A DNA stretch of 64,000 bases from Pedobacter sp. MC2016-14. GTDB taxonomy: Bacteria; Bacteroidota; Bacteroidia; Sphingobacteriales; Sphingobacteriaceae. Every line of letters begins with the position of its first letter. Position 1 is the first letter of the stretch. The stretch is from assembly GCF_020991475.1 (NCBI RefSeq), contig NZ_JAJMPA010000001.1, positions 2,480,001 through 2,544,000 of the forward strand, in the 5' to 3' direction. The notes beneath the pieces are model-generated. The model worked only from the letters and a program-made list of their open reading frames with translations, was not told where the DNA came from and searched no databases. A program made the position numbers and the translations under genes. This document shows positions 8,220-16,509 of this stretch, piece after piece.

Positions 8220-11200
8220 ATGTATAAAATTTATACCAAGATTTCGTGCAGCCTGCCGCGCTGCATGACAAAATTTCTATTGATTATGAAGTTAACCACT
8301 GTCATATTGATTGCTGCGATAATGCAGGTGAGTGCTGCCTCTTACGGACAGCGAATCACATTTTCAGAGAAAAATGTGACGCTGGATAAGGTGTTTTCTG
8401 AAATCAGAAAGCAAACAGGTTATAACGTGTTCCTGTTGGATGCCATTAAAAGCTCTGAAAAGATGGATGCTGATTTTAATAATCTGCTACTTAAGGATGT
8501 GCTTGATGATATTTTTAAGAATAGAGATATGAGTTACACGATCCAGGATCAGACCATTATTGCAAGAAAGAAAAAGACTTCTTTGCTGGAGGATGTAGTG
8601 AATTATTTTAATAAAATTAATGTCCGTGGACGTGTTATAGACGAAGAGGGTATTCCATTAGCCGGGGCTTCAGTTTTATGGGAGAAAGGCCATATGGTGA
8701 CCAATACAGATGGTGATGGAAGATTTTACTTGCCTGGCTTAGATGAAAAGGCTGTGTTAACAATTTCCTATGTAGGCTTTAAAACTAAAAGCCTTAAAGT
8801 TAAACCAGATATGGGCGAGATTAAAATGGAGCGTTTTGATGCCAATCTGGACGCTGTACAAGTTATTGCCTATGGTACCAATACCAGGCGCTTTAGCGTA
8901 GGCTCTGCGGTAACCATTACTGCTGAAGACATTGCCAGTCAACCTGTGACCAATGTTTTACAAGCCCTACAGGGACGCGTTCCAGGTCTTGAGTTAAGAC
9001 AAAGCAGTGGTGCACCCGGAAGTTCGGTTAAACTTCAGATCAGGGGACAAAATACTTTGAGATCTTCTTTTGCGTTTGGCAGTGATGATGAACTTTACAA
9101 CCAACCTCTGTTCATTATTGACGGCGTACCTTTTGCACCTCAAAACAGAGATATTAATCAATATTTTGCACTTGGTGCAGCCCGTACTGGTGACGGAATG
9201 GAACTGGGTGTAAGTCCATTCAATAACATTAATCCGGCCGATATTGAGTCAATAACTGTGCTTAAAGATGCTGACGCGACTTCAATTTATGGCACTCAGG
9301 GTTTAAATGGTGTAATATTGATTACGACCAAAAAAGGTAAAGGTGGTAAAACCAGTTTTACGGCAACTGTAGATAAAAGTATCAACAGGGTAGCACGGCC
9401 ATTGCAAATGCTGAATACCCAGCAATACCTGGAATTAAGAAAAGAAGCTGCTACCAACGATGGGATCGCACCAGACCAATATGATATGTATAGTTTCCCT
9501 GATTTGGTGGTCTTTGACCAGAATAAGTATACTAATTTCTACGACGAATTCTTTAACAATACAGCTAGTACAACACGCACGCACGGGAGTTTGACCGGAG
9601 GTTCTGAAAATACAAACTTTGTATTTAGTGGTGGATATTCAAAATCGGATTATAATTTCCCGGGTGATTACGCGGAGAAGACTTTTACCATGCACTCTGC
9701 CGTTCATCATGGCGTATGGAATAACAGGTTAACCTTTGATTTCGGGACTGATTATTCTTATAATAGAAATAATACTTCAGGGAATCCTAACATTACGTCA
9801 ATTTACCTTACTCCGCCAAACCTGCCGGATATGCTGGATGCATCGGGAAACCTGGTCTGGAATTACAAAGGGGTAGATATTACCCAGTTTCAACAGTACG
9901 CTTATATAAAAGAAACCAGTTTGGCACAATCTTATAATTTAAATACTTCTTTAAGGCTAGGCTGGAAAATCATGAACGGGCTTAAGTTTACCACGAATTT
10001 GGGATATAGCCGGTTTAATACTACACAGTATACCACACATCCTAAAAGTTCGGTAAACCCGGCTTATAATGCGATATCCAGGGTTGAGGTTGGAGATCAG
10101 AAGTTTGAAACCCTTAACATCGAGCCGCAACTGGATTTTGAACGCAATCTAGGCAGGGGTGTTTTAAATGTGCTTTTGGGTTCTACCTATAAGAAAAGCC
10201 TGGATTACAGTACCAATATTATGGCACAAGGGTATGGAAGTGAAGCATTGATGGGATCTTTAAGCGGGGCGACCAGTTTTCAAATTGGAGACAATAATAC
10301 CATTTATAAATATAGTGGAGGATTTGGAAGGCTCGGCTACATTTACAACCAGAAGTATATCCTGAGTTTAACTGCCAGGAGAGACATTTCAAGTAATTTT
10401 GGGTCTGGACGCCAGCTTGGCAATTTTGGTTCAGCAGCATTGGGTTGGATTTTTTCAGAAGAACAGGGCTTTAAAAACCTACTGCCTTTTGTAAGTTATG
10501 CCAAACTCTACGGAAGTTACGGTACCACAGGAGGTGATGGTGTAGAAGCATACCGTTACAAACCATACTGGATATCTGGCACCACTGCCCCCTTGTTTCA
10601 GGGTGTACGTTCGTATATTCCTTATAATTTATATAACCCCGATTACAGCTGGAGCACAAAGAAATCCCTGAACATCAGTATGGATCTTGGATTTTTAAAC
10701 AACAGACTGATCATTAACGGTACATGGTATAGAAATAGAACGGGAAACCAATTGATTGCGAGTGCCTTGCCAATTCAGGTTGGTTTTAACGATGTTACAG
10801 AAAATTTCCAGGCTGTATTGCAGGATAAAGGATGGGAATTTACACTGACTTCAACCAATTTGAAGTCGAAGGATTTTAACTGGAACTCTTCATTTAACAT
10901 TAGCTTTAACCGTAACAAGCTCATTGCTTTTCCCGGCTTAGAAAACTCTGCATATAATTATAGTTATTTTATTGGGCAGTCTACCAGTGCGGTGCTTGGC
11001 TTTAATTATAAGGGCGTTAACCCGGAAACAGGTTTGTTTGAATTTTATAAAGCCAATGGAGAAGTGACCAGCAACCCAGACTATAACCTGGCTTCTAAGG
11101 GTGGCGATCAAAGCATAATTGCTGATTTGCAACCTAAATTTTTCGGAGGTTTAGGCAATAATTTTACGTATAAAAATTTCAGTTTATCTGTATTTCTCCA

Positions 11201-11627
11201 ATTCAGTAAAACGCTGGGTATAAACTATATTGGAGGACTCTATTCACAGGGTAGAACTGGAATCGGCGGTTTGGGCAATATTCCTGTTATAGCGCTGGAT
11301 CATTGGAAAAAGCCTGGCGACATCAGTGATATTCAGAAAGCAACTTCCACGTATGGCGAGGTTTCTACTGCTGCAGGTGCCTTCCAGATATCTTCTGGTG
11401 CCATTAGTGATGCTTCTTATATCCGGTTAAAAACGGTGTCTTTAGGGTATACACTTCCTCAGGCTGTATTTAGAAAAGCTGGTATGCAGAACTTTAAGGT
11501 TTATGTGAATACGCAGAACTTATTTACGATAACCGGTTATAAAGTAGGTGATCCGGAAGCTGCAGGAAGTACTTACGGCATGCCGATTCAGCGCAACATT
11601 GCATTTGGTTTATCCTTTAACTATTAA
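8220..11627 (+). CDS. SusC/RagA-type TonB-dependent receptor with STN domain (locus 2)
   Basis: A 1135-residue outer-membrane transporter. An unusually long signal region (MYKIYTKISCSLPRCMTKFLLIMKL, then a hydrophobic core ending near QVSAASYGQ) precedes an STN signalling domain (~45-115, RITFSEKNVTLDKVFSEIRKQ). A carboxypeptidase-regulatory-like domain follows (~135-215, VRGRVIDEEGIPLAGASV), then the plug (~225-370: NVLQALQGRVPGLELRQS, LQIRGQNTL, LFIIDGVPF, VLKDADATSIYGTQGLNGVILITTKKG), then the barrel. The STN domain is what couples a receptor to FecR/FecI, and those genes lie just upstream. The barrel and plug resemble the locus 4 SusC, including an insertion between IDGVPF and SPFN. Confidence 0.96.
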   Translation: MYKIYTKISCSLPRCMTKFLLIMKLTTVILIAAIMQVSAASYGQRITFSEKNVTLDKVFSEIRKQTGYNVFLLDAIKSSEKMDADFNNLLLKDVLDDIFKNRDMSYTIQDQTIIARKKKTSLLEDVVNYFNKINVRGRVIDEEGIPLAGASVLWEKGHMVTNTDGDGRFYLPGLDEKAVLTISYVGFKTKSLKVKPDMGEIKMERFDANLDAVQVIAYGTNTRRFSVGSAVTITAEDIASQPVTNVLQALQGRVPGLELRQSSGAPGSSVKLQIRGQNTLRSSFAFGSDDELYNQPLFIIDGVPFAPQNRDINQYFALGAARTGDGMELGVSPFNNINPADIESITVLKDADATSIYGTQGLNGVILITTKKGKGGKTSFTATVDKSINRVARPLQMLNTQQYLELRKEAATNDGIAPDQYDMYSFPDLVVFDQNKYTNFYDEFFNNTASTTRTHGSLTGGSENTNFVFSGGYSKSDYNFPGDYAEKTFTMHSAVHHGVWNNRLTFDFGTDYSYNRNNTSGNPNITSIYLTPPNLPDMLDASGNLVWNYKGVDITQFQQYAYIKETSLAQSYNLNTSLRLGWKIMNGLKFTTNLGYSRFNTTQYTTHPKSSVNPAYNAISRVEVGDQKFETLNIEPQLDFERNLGRGVLNVLLGSTYKKSLDYSTNIMAQGYGSEALMGSLSGATSFQIGDNNTIYKYSGGFGRLGYIYNQKYILSLTARRDISSNFGSGRQLGNFGSAALGWIFSEEQGFKNLLPFVSYAKLYGSYGTTGGDGVEAYRYKPYWISGTTAPLFQGVRSYIPYNLYNPDYSWSTKKSLNISMDLGFLNNRLIINGTWYRNRTGNQLIASALPIQVGFNDVTENFQAVLQDKGWEFTLTSTNLKSKDFNWNSSFNISFNRNKLIAFPGLENSAYNYSYFIGQSTSAVLGFNYKGVNPETGLFEFYKANGEVTSNPDYNLASKGGDQSIIADLQPKFFGGLGNNFTYKNFSLSVFLQFSKTLGINYIGGLYSQGRTGIGGLGNIPVIALDHWKKPGDISDIQKATSTYGEVSTAAGAFQISSGAISDASYIRLKTVSLGYTLPQAVFRKAGMQNFKVYVNTQNLFTITGYKVGDPEAAGSTYGMPIQRNIAFGLSFNY

Positions 11628-11637
11628 AGCAACGAAA

Positions 11638-13080
11638 ATGAAATTTCATACATCATATTTAAAAATAACCACTCTTTTAATCATCATATGCTTGGTTAAC
11701 AATGCATGTAAAAAGTTGGTAGAGATTCCTGATAATCCTGCCAACAGGGTGGCAGATGCACTTGTTTTTACCGATAGTGCCAATGTAATGAGTGCTATGG
11801 CAGGCGTTTACAATGGTATTGGTGCCTCATCTGGAAATCCTTCTTTTTTAAGTGGGGCAATGACTGCGGCAACAGGCTTATCATCTGATGAGTTGAATAC
11901 GACACAAGGCTGGGACGAGGGCGCTGTGCAACTTCAGAACAATAATATCCTGGCAGATAATTATACGGTTAGTGACTTATGGAATGGTGCCTATGGTACA
12001 GAGAAGCTGTATATTGTAAATGCTTGTTTGCAAGGTATAAATGGCAGCACCGGAATAAGTGCTTCCTTAAAGAAACAACTGCTGGCTGAGTTAAAAATGG
12101 TAAGGGCATTGTATTATTTTACCCTCGTTAACTTATACGGTGGTGTGCCGTTGGTGACCAGCATTGATTATAAATTAACCAGAACCCTGCCAAGGGCATC
12201 GGTAGATCAGGTTTATGCTCAAATTTTTTCTGATCTTTTGGATGCGGAAAGGGACATCAGTATAGATTATCCGTCTTCTGGTCGTGCCAGACCAAACACT
12301 TATGTAGTAAAAGCTTTGCTTGCGAAGGTATATCTTTACAGGAAAGAATGGAGAAAGGCTGCTGATCTTGCGACTGAGGTGATTGGTTCTGGTCATTATT
12401 CGCTGGTGCCCATTGACAATATTTTTCTTACAGGAAGTAATGAAGCGATTTGGCAATTGCCCGCAATTAGCTTAATCACTTCACAAACTGCAGAAGCACG
12501 TGCTTTTCTTGCTTACCCCTACGCTCCCGGTCAGTTGCCAAGTTATCAGGTTACGGATGCACTGTTGAATGCTTTTGAAATTGGTGATCCGAGAAAGGAA
12601 AAATGGCTAAACCTTACCCGAATTCAGACTGGAGCAACAACTTTTGAAGATATTTATGCACCGTATAAATATAAAAACTGGGATACAAAGGCAAGCACGA
12701 TTGAGGATTATATGATGTTGCGCATGGGCGAGCAATACCTGATCCGTGCAGAAGCCCTGGCTCAACTTAACCTGGTAGGGGATGCGGTTGATGACATCAA
12801 CGAGCTGCGGGAACGTGCCCGAGGAACAACTACTGCACTGCCTGCTTATTCCAGGACAATTTCTAAAGCGGATTGCCTGGAAGCTGTGGCGAAGGAAAGA
12901 AGGATAGAACTGATGTGTGAATGGGGCAACCGATGGTTTGACCTGAAGAGAACAGGTGAGGCTGTGACTGTACTAACTACGCTTAAGCCTGACTTTGAAG
13001 ATAACGATCTGCTTTATCCCATTCCAAGGACCCAAATACAATTGAATCCTTTTCTGATCCAGAACCTGGGTTATAAATAA
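11638..13080 (+). CDS. SusD/RagB-family outer-membrane lipoprotein (locus 2)
   Basis: A 480-residue surface lipoprotein partnering the SusC that ends 10 bases upstream. The start at 11638 gives a signal peptide with lipobox LVNNAC (Cys24) and KKLVEIPDNP. An upstream in-frame ATG at 11548 lies inside susC and is rejected. SusD features include EKLYIVNACLQGI, LLAELKMVRALYYFTLVNLYGGVPLV, EQYLIRAEALAQLN and ERRIELMCEWGNRWFDLKRTG. The closest relative in the window is the locus 4 SusD (shared GVPLVTS/DVPLVLTS, RWFDLKRTG, and YPIP...QNLGY ending). The ligand cannot be told from sequence. Confidence 0.95.
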   Translation: MKFHTSYLKITTLLIIICLVNNACKKLVEIPDNPANRVADALVFTDSANVMSAMAGVYNGIGASSGNPSFLSGAMTAATGLSSDELNTTQGWDEGAVQLQNNNILADNYTVSDLWNGAYGTEKLYIVNACLQGINGSTGISASLKKQLLAELKMVRALYYFTLVNLYGGVPLVTSIDYKLTRTLPRASVDQVYAQIFSDLLDAERDISIDYPSSGRARPNTYVVKALLAKVYLYRKEWRKAADLATEVIGSGHYSLVPIDNIFLTGSNEAIWQLPAISLITSQTAEARAFLAYPYAPGQLPSYQVTDALLNAFEIGDPRKEKWLNLTRIQTGATTFEDIYAPYKYKNWDTKASTIEDYMMLRMGEQYLIRAEALAQLNLVGDAVDDINELRERARGTTTALPAYSRTISKADCLEAVAKERRIELMCEWGNRWFDLKRTGEAVTVLTTLKPDFEDNDLLYPIPRTQIQLNPFLIQNLGYK

Positions 13081-13103
13081 ATAACACCTATAGATTTCAT
13101 GAT

Positions 13104-13143
13104 GTACCTGTCTGCTTTTGCAGGCGGGCAGGTACTCTTTTTT
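13104..13143 (+). terminator. Hairpin with T-run after susD (locus 2)
   Basis: GTACCTGTCTGC (13104-13115) pairs with GCAGGCGGGCAGGTAC (13120-13135) across a TTTT loop, with a 4-base bulge on the right arm, followed by TCTTTTTT. This has the form of an intrinsic terminator. It would separate SusCD expression from the ABC/Gld genes or allow partial read-through. Confidence 0.65.
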
Positions 13144-13152
13144 AAAAAATAT

Positions 13153-14091
13153 ATGAAACATCCGATTTTAAAAATTGAAAATTTATCTCACAGGTACAGT
13201 ACTTCATGGGCTATCCGTGACATCAACCTGGAAATTAATGAGACTGGTATTGTAGGTCTGCTGGGTTCCAATGGTGCTGGTAAATCAACCACAATGAACA
13301 TCATGTGTGGCGTGTTAAACAATACGGAAGGGAAGGTTTACATTGATGGGATAGACATGAGTATGCATCCTGAGGAGGCAAAAAAACGCATTGGTTTTTT
13401 ACCCCAAAACCCGCCACTATACCTGGATTATACCGTAGATGAATACCTGGTTTATTGTGCCCAGCTCCGTTTAATTGCGAAGAATAAAATTAAGCAGGCG
13501 GTAGAAGAGGCTAAGGAGCGATGTGGAATTGCCCATTTTAGCAACAGGCTGCTTAAAAACCTGTCTGGGGGGTATAAACAGCGTGTGGGGATAGCGCAAG
13601 CCATTATTCATCGCCCTAAGCTGGTGGTATTGGACGAGCCTACAAATGGCCTTGACCCCAACCAAATTGTGGAAGTCCGTTTGCTGATTAAGGAGATTGC
13701 GGCCGACAGGGCAGTTATCCTGTCATCTCATGTGCTTTCTGAAATACAATTGCTGTGCAACGACATCACTATGATTGAGGGTGGAAAGATTGTTTTTGCT
13801 GACAGCATGGAAGCTTTTAACAATTATGTAGAGCCGCATAGTGTAGTGGTACAGTTGCACAATGCGCCTGCAGTAGCTGAATTGCTAAAAATACCAGGCG
13901 TTACGAGTGTGGATGTGTTGACCGAAAGACAGCTGCGTATCTTCTTTAACGGCGATCAGGAAGTAACGGAACGCATTGTAGAAACCAGCGTTCAAAACCG
14001 CTGGCAGTTGAGAGAAATTAGTCTCGACAAAAGTTCTGTAGATGAAATATTTGCACAGTTGTCTAATAAATCAAAAATTAAAACTACCTAA
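13153..14091 (+). CDS. GldA-like ABC transporter ATP-binding protein (locus 2)
   Basis: A 312-residue ABC ATPase that should energise the permease encoded next. It has Walker A GSNGAGKST (~38-46), the signature LSGGYKQR (~137-144), Walker B LVVLDEPTNGLD (~157-168) and the switch-region histidine in LSSHVLSEI. The C-terminal ~100 residues (GVTSVDVLTERQLRIFF, LREISLDKSSVDEIFAQL) match the tail seen in GldA-like ATPases. The start at 13153 is chosen because the frame upstream of it (from 13099) runs through the terminator hairpin. The locus 3 protein is a full-length paralogue of identical size. Linkage to SusCD rather than gliding genes is the notable point. Confidence 0.92.
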   Translation: MKHPILKIENLSHRYSTSWAIRDINLEINETGIVGLLGSNGAGKSTTMNIMCGVLNNTEGKVYIDGIDMSMHPEEAKKRIGFLPQNPPLYLDYTVDEYLVYCAQLRLIAKNKIKQAVEEAKERCGIAHFSNRLLKNLSGGYKQRVGIAQAIIHRPKLVVLDEPTNGLDPNQIVEVRLLIKEIAADRAVILSSHVLSEIQLLCNDITMIEGGKIVFADSMEAFNNYVEPHSVVVQLHNAPAVAELLKIPGVTSVDVLTERQLRIFFNGDQEVTERIVETSVQNRWQLREISLDKSSVDEIFAQLSNKSKIKTT

Positions 14092-14101
14092 TCATATTGT
14101 A

Positions 14102-16507
14102 ATGAACACTTCATTAAAAATTGCAATCGCTGAGCTGAAGACCTTATTTTACTCACCTATTGCCTGGTTTCTGACCATTATCTTTGTTTTTCAAAGTTCA
14201 TTAACGTATACCTCTATTGTAGAAGAATGGCTCACTAAACAGGAATTGGGCGGTGGCTATCTTCGGTCCGTTGGGTATTTGACCAATAATGTATTTGGGT
14301 TTTACGGGCTTTACGGAGCAATGGTCAAAAAAATCTTTTTATATCTTCCATTGATTACCATGGGCCTGATTAGCCGTGAGACCAACAGTGGCACCATCAA
14401 ATTACTGTATTCTTCTCCTGTTAAACTAAGAGAGATTGTGGGCGGTAAATATATTGCTATGGTTTTTTATAGCTTTTTGCTAACCCTGGTCCTTTCTATA
14501 TTTGTATTCACCAGTACATTTATCATTAAATCTGCCGATACATCTTCCATGCTGGTGGGCTTGTTTGGTATTTTTATGCTCCTGTGTACCTATTCTGCTA
14601 TCGGTTTGTTTATGTCGGCATTGACCACATATCAGGTAGTAGCGGCACTGAGTACGCTGGTGGTATTTGGTGTATTCAGTTACATTGGTACGGTTTGGCA
14701 GGATATTGATTTTATCAGAAGTCTGACTTACTTTCTTTCTATTACCTCAAGAACGGATCATATGACTGTTGGTTTGCTGAGTAGTAAAGATGTGATTTAC
14801 TTTGTTGTAATTATTGCCATGTTCCTGATGTTTACATTTTTCAGGTTACAATCTGACAGGAAAACGGTTTCTACTTTACATGCTGTTATAAAGTATTCAG
14901 CAACCTTTGCTCTGGCGCTTCTTATAGGTTACGTAAGCAGTATGCCTAGGTTTATCGCTTCTTACGATGGCACAGGTACAAAAGTATTTACACTCCATCC
15001 AAATGCCTTGAAAGGGGTAGAACAATTGGGCGATGAACCTTTAGAAATTACTTCGTACATCAACTTACTTGATCCATTTATATGGCAGGGTTTACCGAAT
15101 CAGCGCAATACGGACCTGGACCGTTGGGAGCCTTACCTGAGGGCTAAGCATAATGTGACTTTAAAGTACGTATATTATTATGACATGCCTGGAAAGGAAC
15201 AGCAGCTGATGGAGAATAATCCTGGGAAAACGTTGAAGCAAATTGCTGAAAATTCTGCCAAGTCTTTTCACATGAGTATGGATAAATTTAAAACTCCGGA
15301 AGAAATCAGAAAAGAGGTAGACCTGCGTACAGAAAATAACCGTTATGTTATTCAGCTAAAGTCCAAAGGAAAATCAACCTTTTTAAGATTGTATAATGAT
15401 ATGAAAACTTTTCCTTCAGAAACGGAGATTGCTGCAGCTTTACACAGGTTAACGGCAAAAAGCTTTCCGAAGATTGTTTTTGTAGAAAGTGAAATGGAGC
15501 GTGGCAGAAATCCTCAGGGAGATAGGGACTATGGAATTCTAAGCAATGGCATTGGTACCAGAGAGTCATTAATTAACCAGGGTTTTGATACCGAAAGCAT
15601 TTCTTTAACTGAACAGGAGATTCCTGCGGATGCTTCTGTTTTAGTGATTGCTGGTCCACGTAAGGATTTCAGTCCTGTGGGAATGGCCCAAATTCAGCGC
15701 TATATAGATGGTGGAGGCAATTTATTAATTACGGCTGAGCCTGGAAAACAAACTGTCATTAACCCCTTACTTAAGGGTTTGGGTGTCCAGTTAATGGATG
15801 GTCAGCTGGTGCAAGACGACAATCTATTGAATGTGGGTAAACCAAAGGGCAACCAGGGACCAAGCATGGGAAGCGTGGGCATTTCTATCAATGGACAGTC
15901 TATGGGTGCTAGCAATGATGGATTTACTTACGAGTTGATTAAGGCTAAACTAACTGATGCTGCTGCAAGCTATTCCTGGCATTTGCAGGAACCGGTAAAG
16001 AATGGTTCGGTGATTGGTATGATGGGGGCAACTGCTTTATCTTATGTAAAAACGGGACCTTTTACGATACAGCCACTTGTGGTAACAGACGAACGGGTAA
16101 GCTGGTTAAAAAAAGGCAAATTGGTTGCGGATTCTGGCACCGTTGCTTTTGTGCCGGCAGATGGGGATGTTAAAGGAAGTTTCCCTACGGTATTGGCTTT
16201 AAACCGTAAAGTTAATGGCCGGGAACAGCGTATCGTGATCTCAGGAAGTGTTGATTTGTTCAGTAATGGGGGCTTAATGAGACGAATGGAGACGGAACCG
16301 GCAAATATGGCATTGGGTATTGGTCTGTTTAGCTGGTTTGCGAACAATGAGTTTCCGGTAGATACCCGTCATGAGCCAATGAAAGACAATAGATTTAATT
16401 TGACTTCTGCGGGTTTAAAAACGATAAAAATAGTTTACATGGGCGTATTGCCAGGAATATTACTGGTAATTGGTTCTATATTTTTAATGAGGCGTAAAAG
16501 AAAATAG
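14102..16507 (+). CDS. GldF/GldG-like ABC permease fusion protein (locus 2)
   Basis: An 801-residue membrane protein. Residues ~1-240 are an ABC-2 type permease with about six helices (LFYSPIAWFLTIIFVFQSS, SRETNSGTIKLLYSSPVKL), the GldF-like part. Residues ~290-775 form a large extracytoplasmic GldG-like domain (LVIAGPRKDFSPVGMAQIQRYIDGGGNLLITAEPGK). A final helix with a basic tail (LPGILLVIGSIFLMRRKRK) follows. In gliding Flavobacteria GldF and GldG are separate proteins; here they form one chain. It begins 10 bases after the ATPase and ends 2 bases before the MutS-like gene. Direction of transport and substrate are unknown. Confidence 0.88.
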   Translation: MNTSLKIAIAELKTLFYSPIAWFLTIIFVFQSSLTYTSIVEEWLTKQELGGGYLRSVGYLTNNVFGFYGLYGAMVKKIFLYLPLITMGLISRETNSGTIKLLYSSPVKLREIVGGKYIAMVFYSFLLTLVLSIFVFTSTFIIKSADTSSMLVGLFGIFMLLCTYSAIGLFMSALTTYQVVAALSTLVVFGVFSYIGTVWQDIDFIRSLTYFLSITSRTDHMTVGLLSSKDVIYFVVIIAMFLMFTFFRLQSDRKTVSTLHAVIKYSATFALALLIGYVSSMPRFIASYDGTGTKVFTLHPNALKGVEQLGDEPLEITSYINLLDPFIWQGLPNQRNTDLDRWEPYLRAKHNVTLKYVYYYDMPGKEQQLMENNPGKTLKQIAENSAKSFHMSMDKFKTPEEIRKEVDLRTENNRYVIQLKSKGKSTFLRLYNDMKTFPSETEIAAALHRLTAKSFPKIVFVESEMERGRNPQGDRDYGILSNGIGTRESLINQGFDTESISLTEQEIPADASVLVIAGPRKDFSPVGMAQIQRYIDGGGNLLITAEPGKQTVINPLLKGLGVQLMDGQLVQDDNLLNVGKPKGNQGPSMGSVGISINGQSMGASNDGFTYELIKAKLTDAAASYSWHLQEPVKNGSVIGMMGATALSYVKTGPFTIQPLVVTDERVSWLKKGKLVADSGTVAFVPADGDVKGSFPTVLALNRKVNGREQRIVISGSVDLFSNGGLMRRMETEPANMALGIGLFSWFANNEFPVDTRHEPMKDNRFNLTSAGLKTIKIVYMGVLPGILLVIGSIFLMRRKRK

Positions 16508-16509
16508 CT

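Noticed and set aside
11548-11637. Upstream start of the locus 2 SusD inside susC
   Set aside because: It would bury the signal peptide and lipobox behind 30 extra residues; 11638 gives a normal lipoprotein signal.
13099-13152. Upstream start of the locus 2 ABC ATPase
   Set aside because: The added residues would be encoded by the terminator hairpin, and the locus 3 paralogue begins at the equivalent of 13153.
13153-16507. Gliding motility operon gldA-gldF-gldG
   Set aside because: No other gliding genes are present, GldF and GldG are fused, and the context is SusCD. The gene symbols were therefore withheld.
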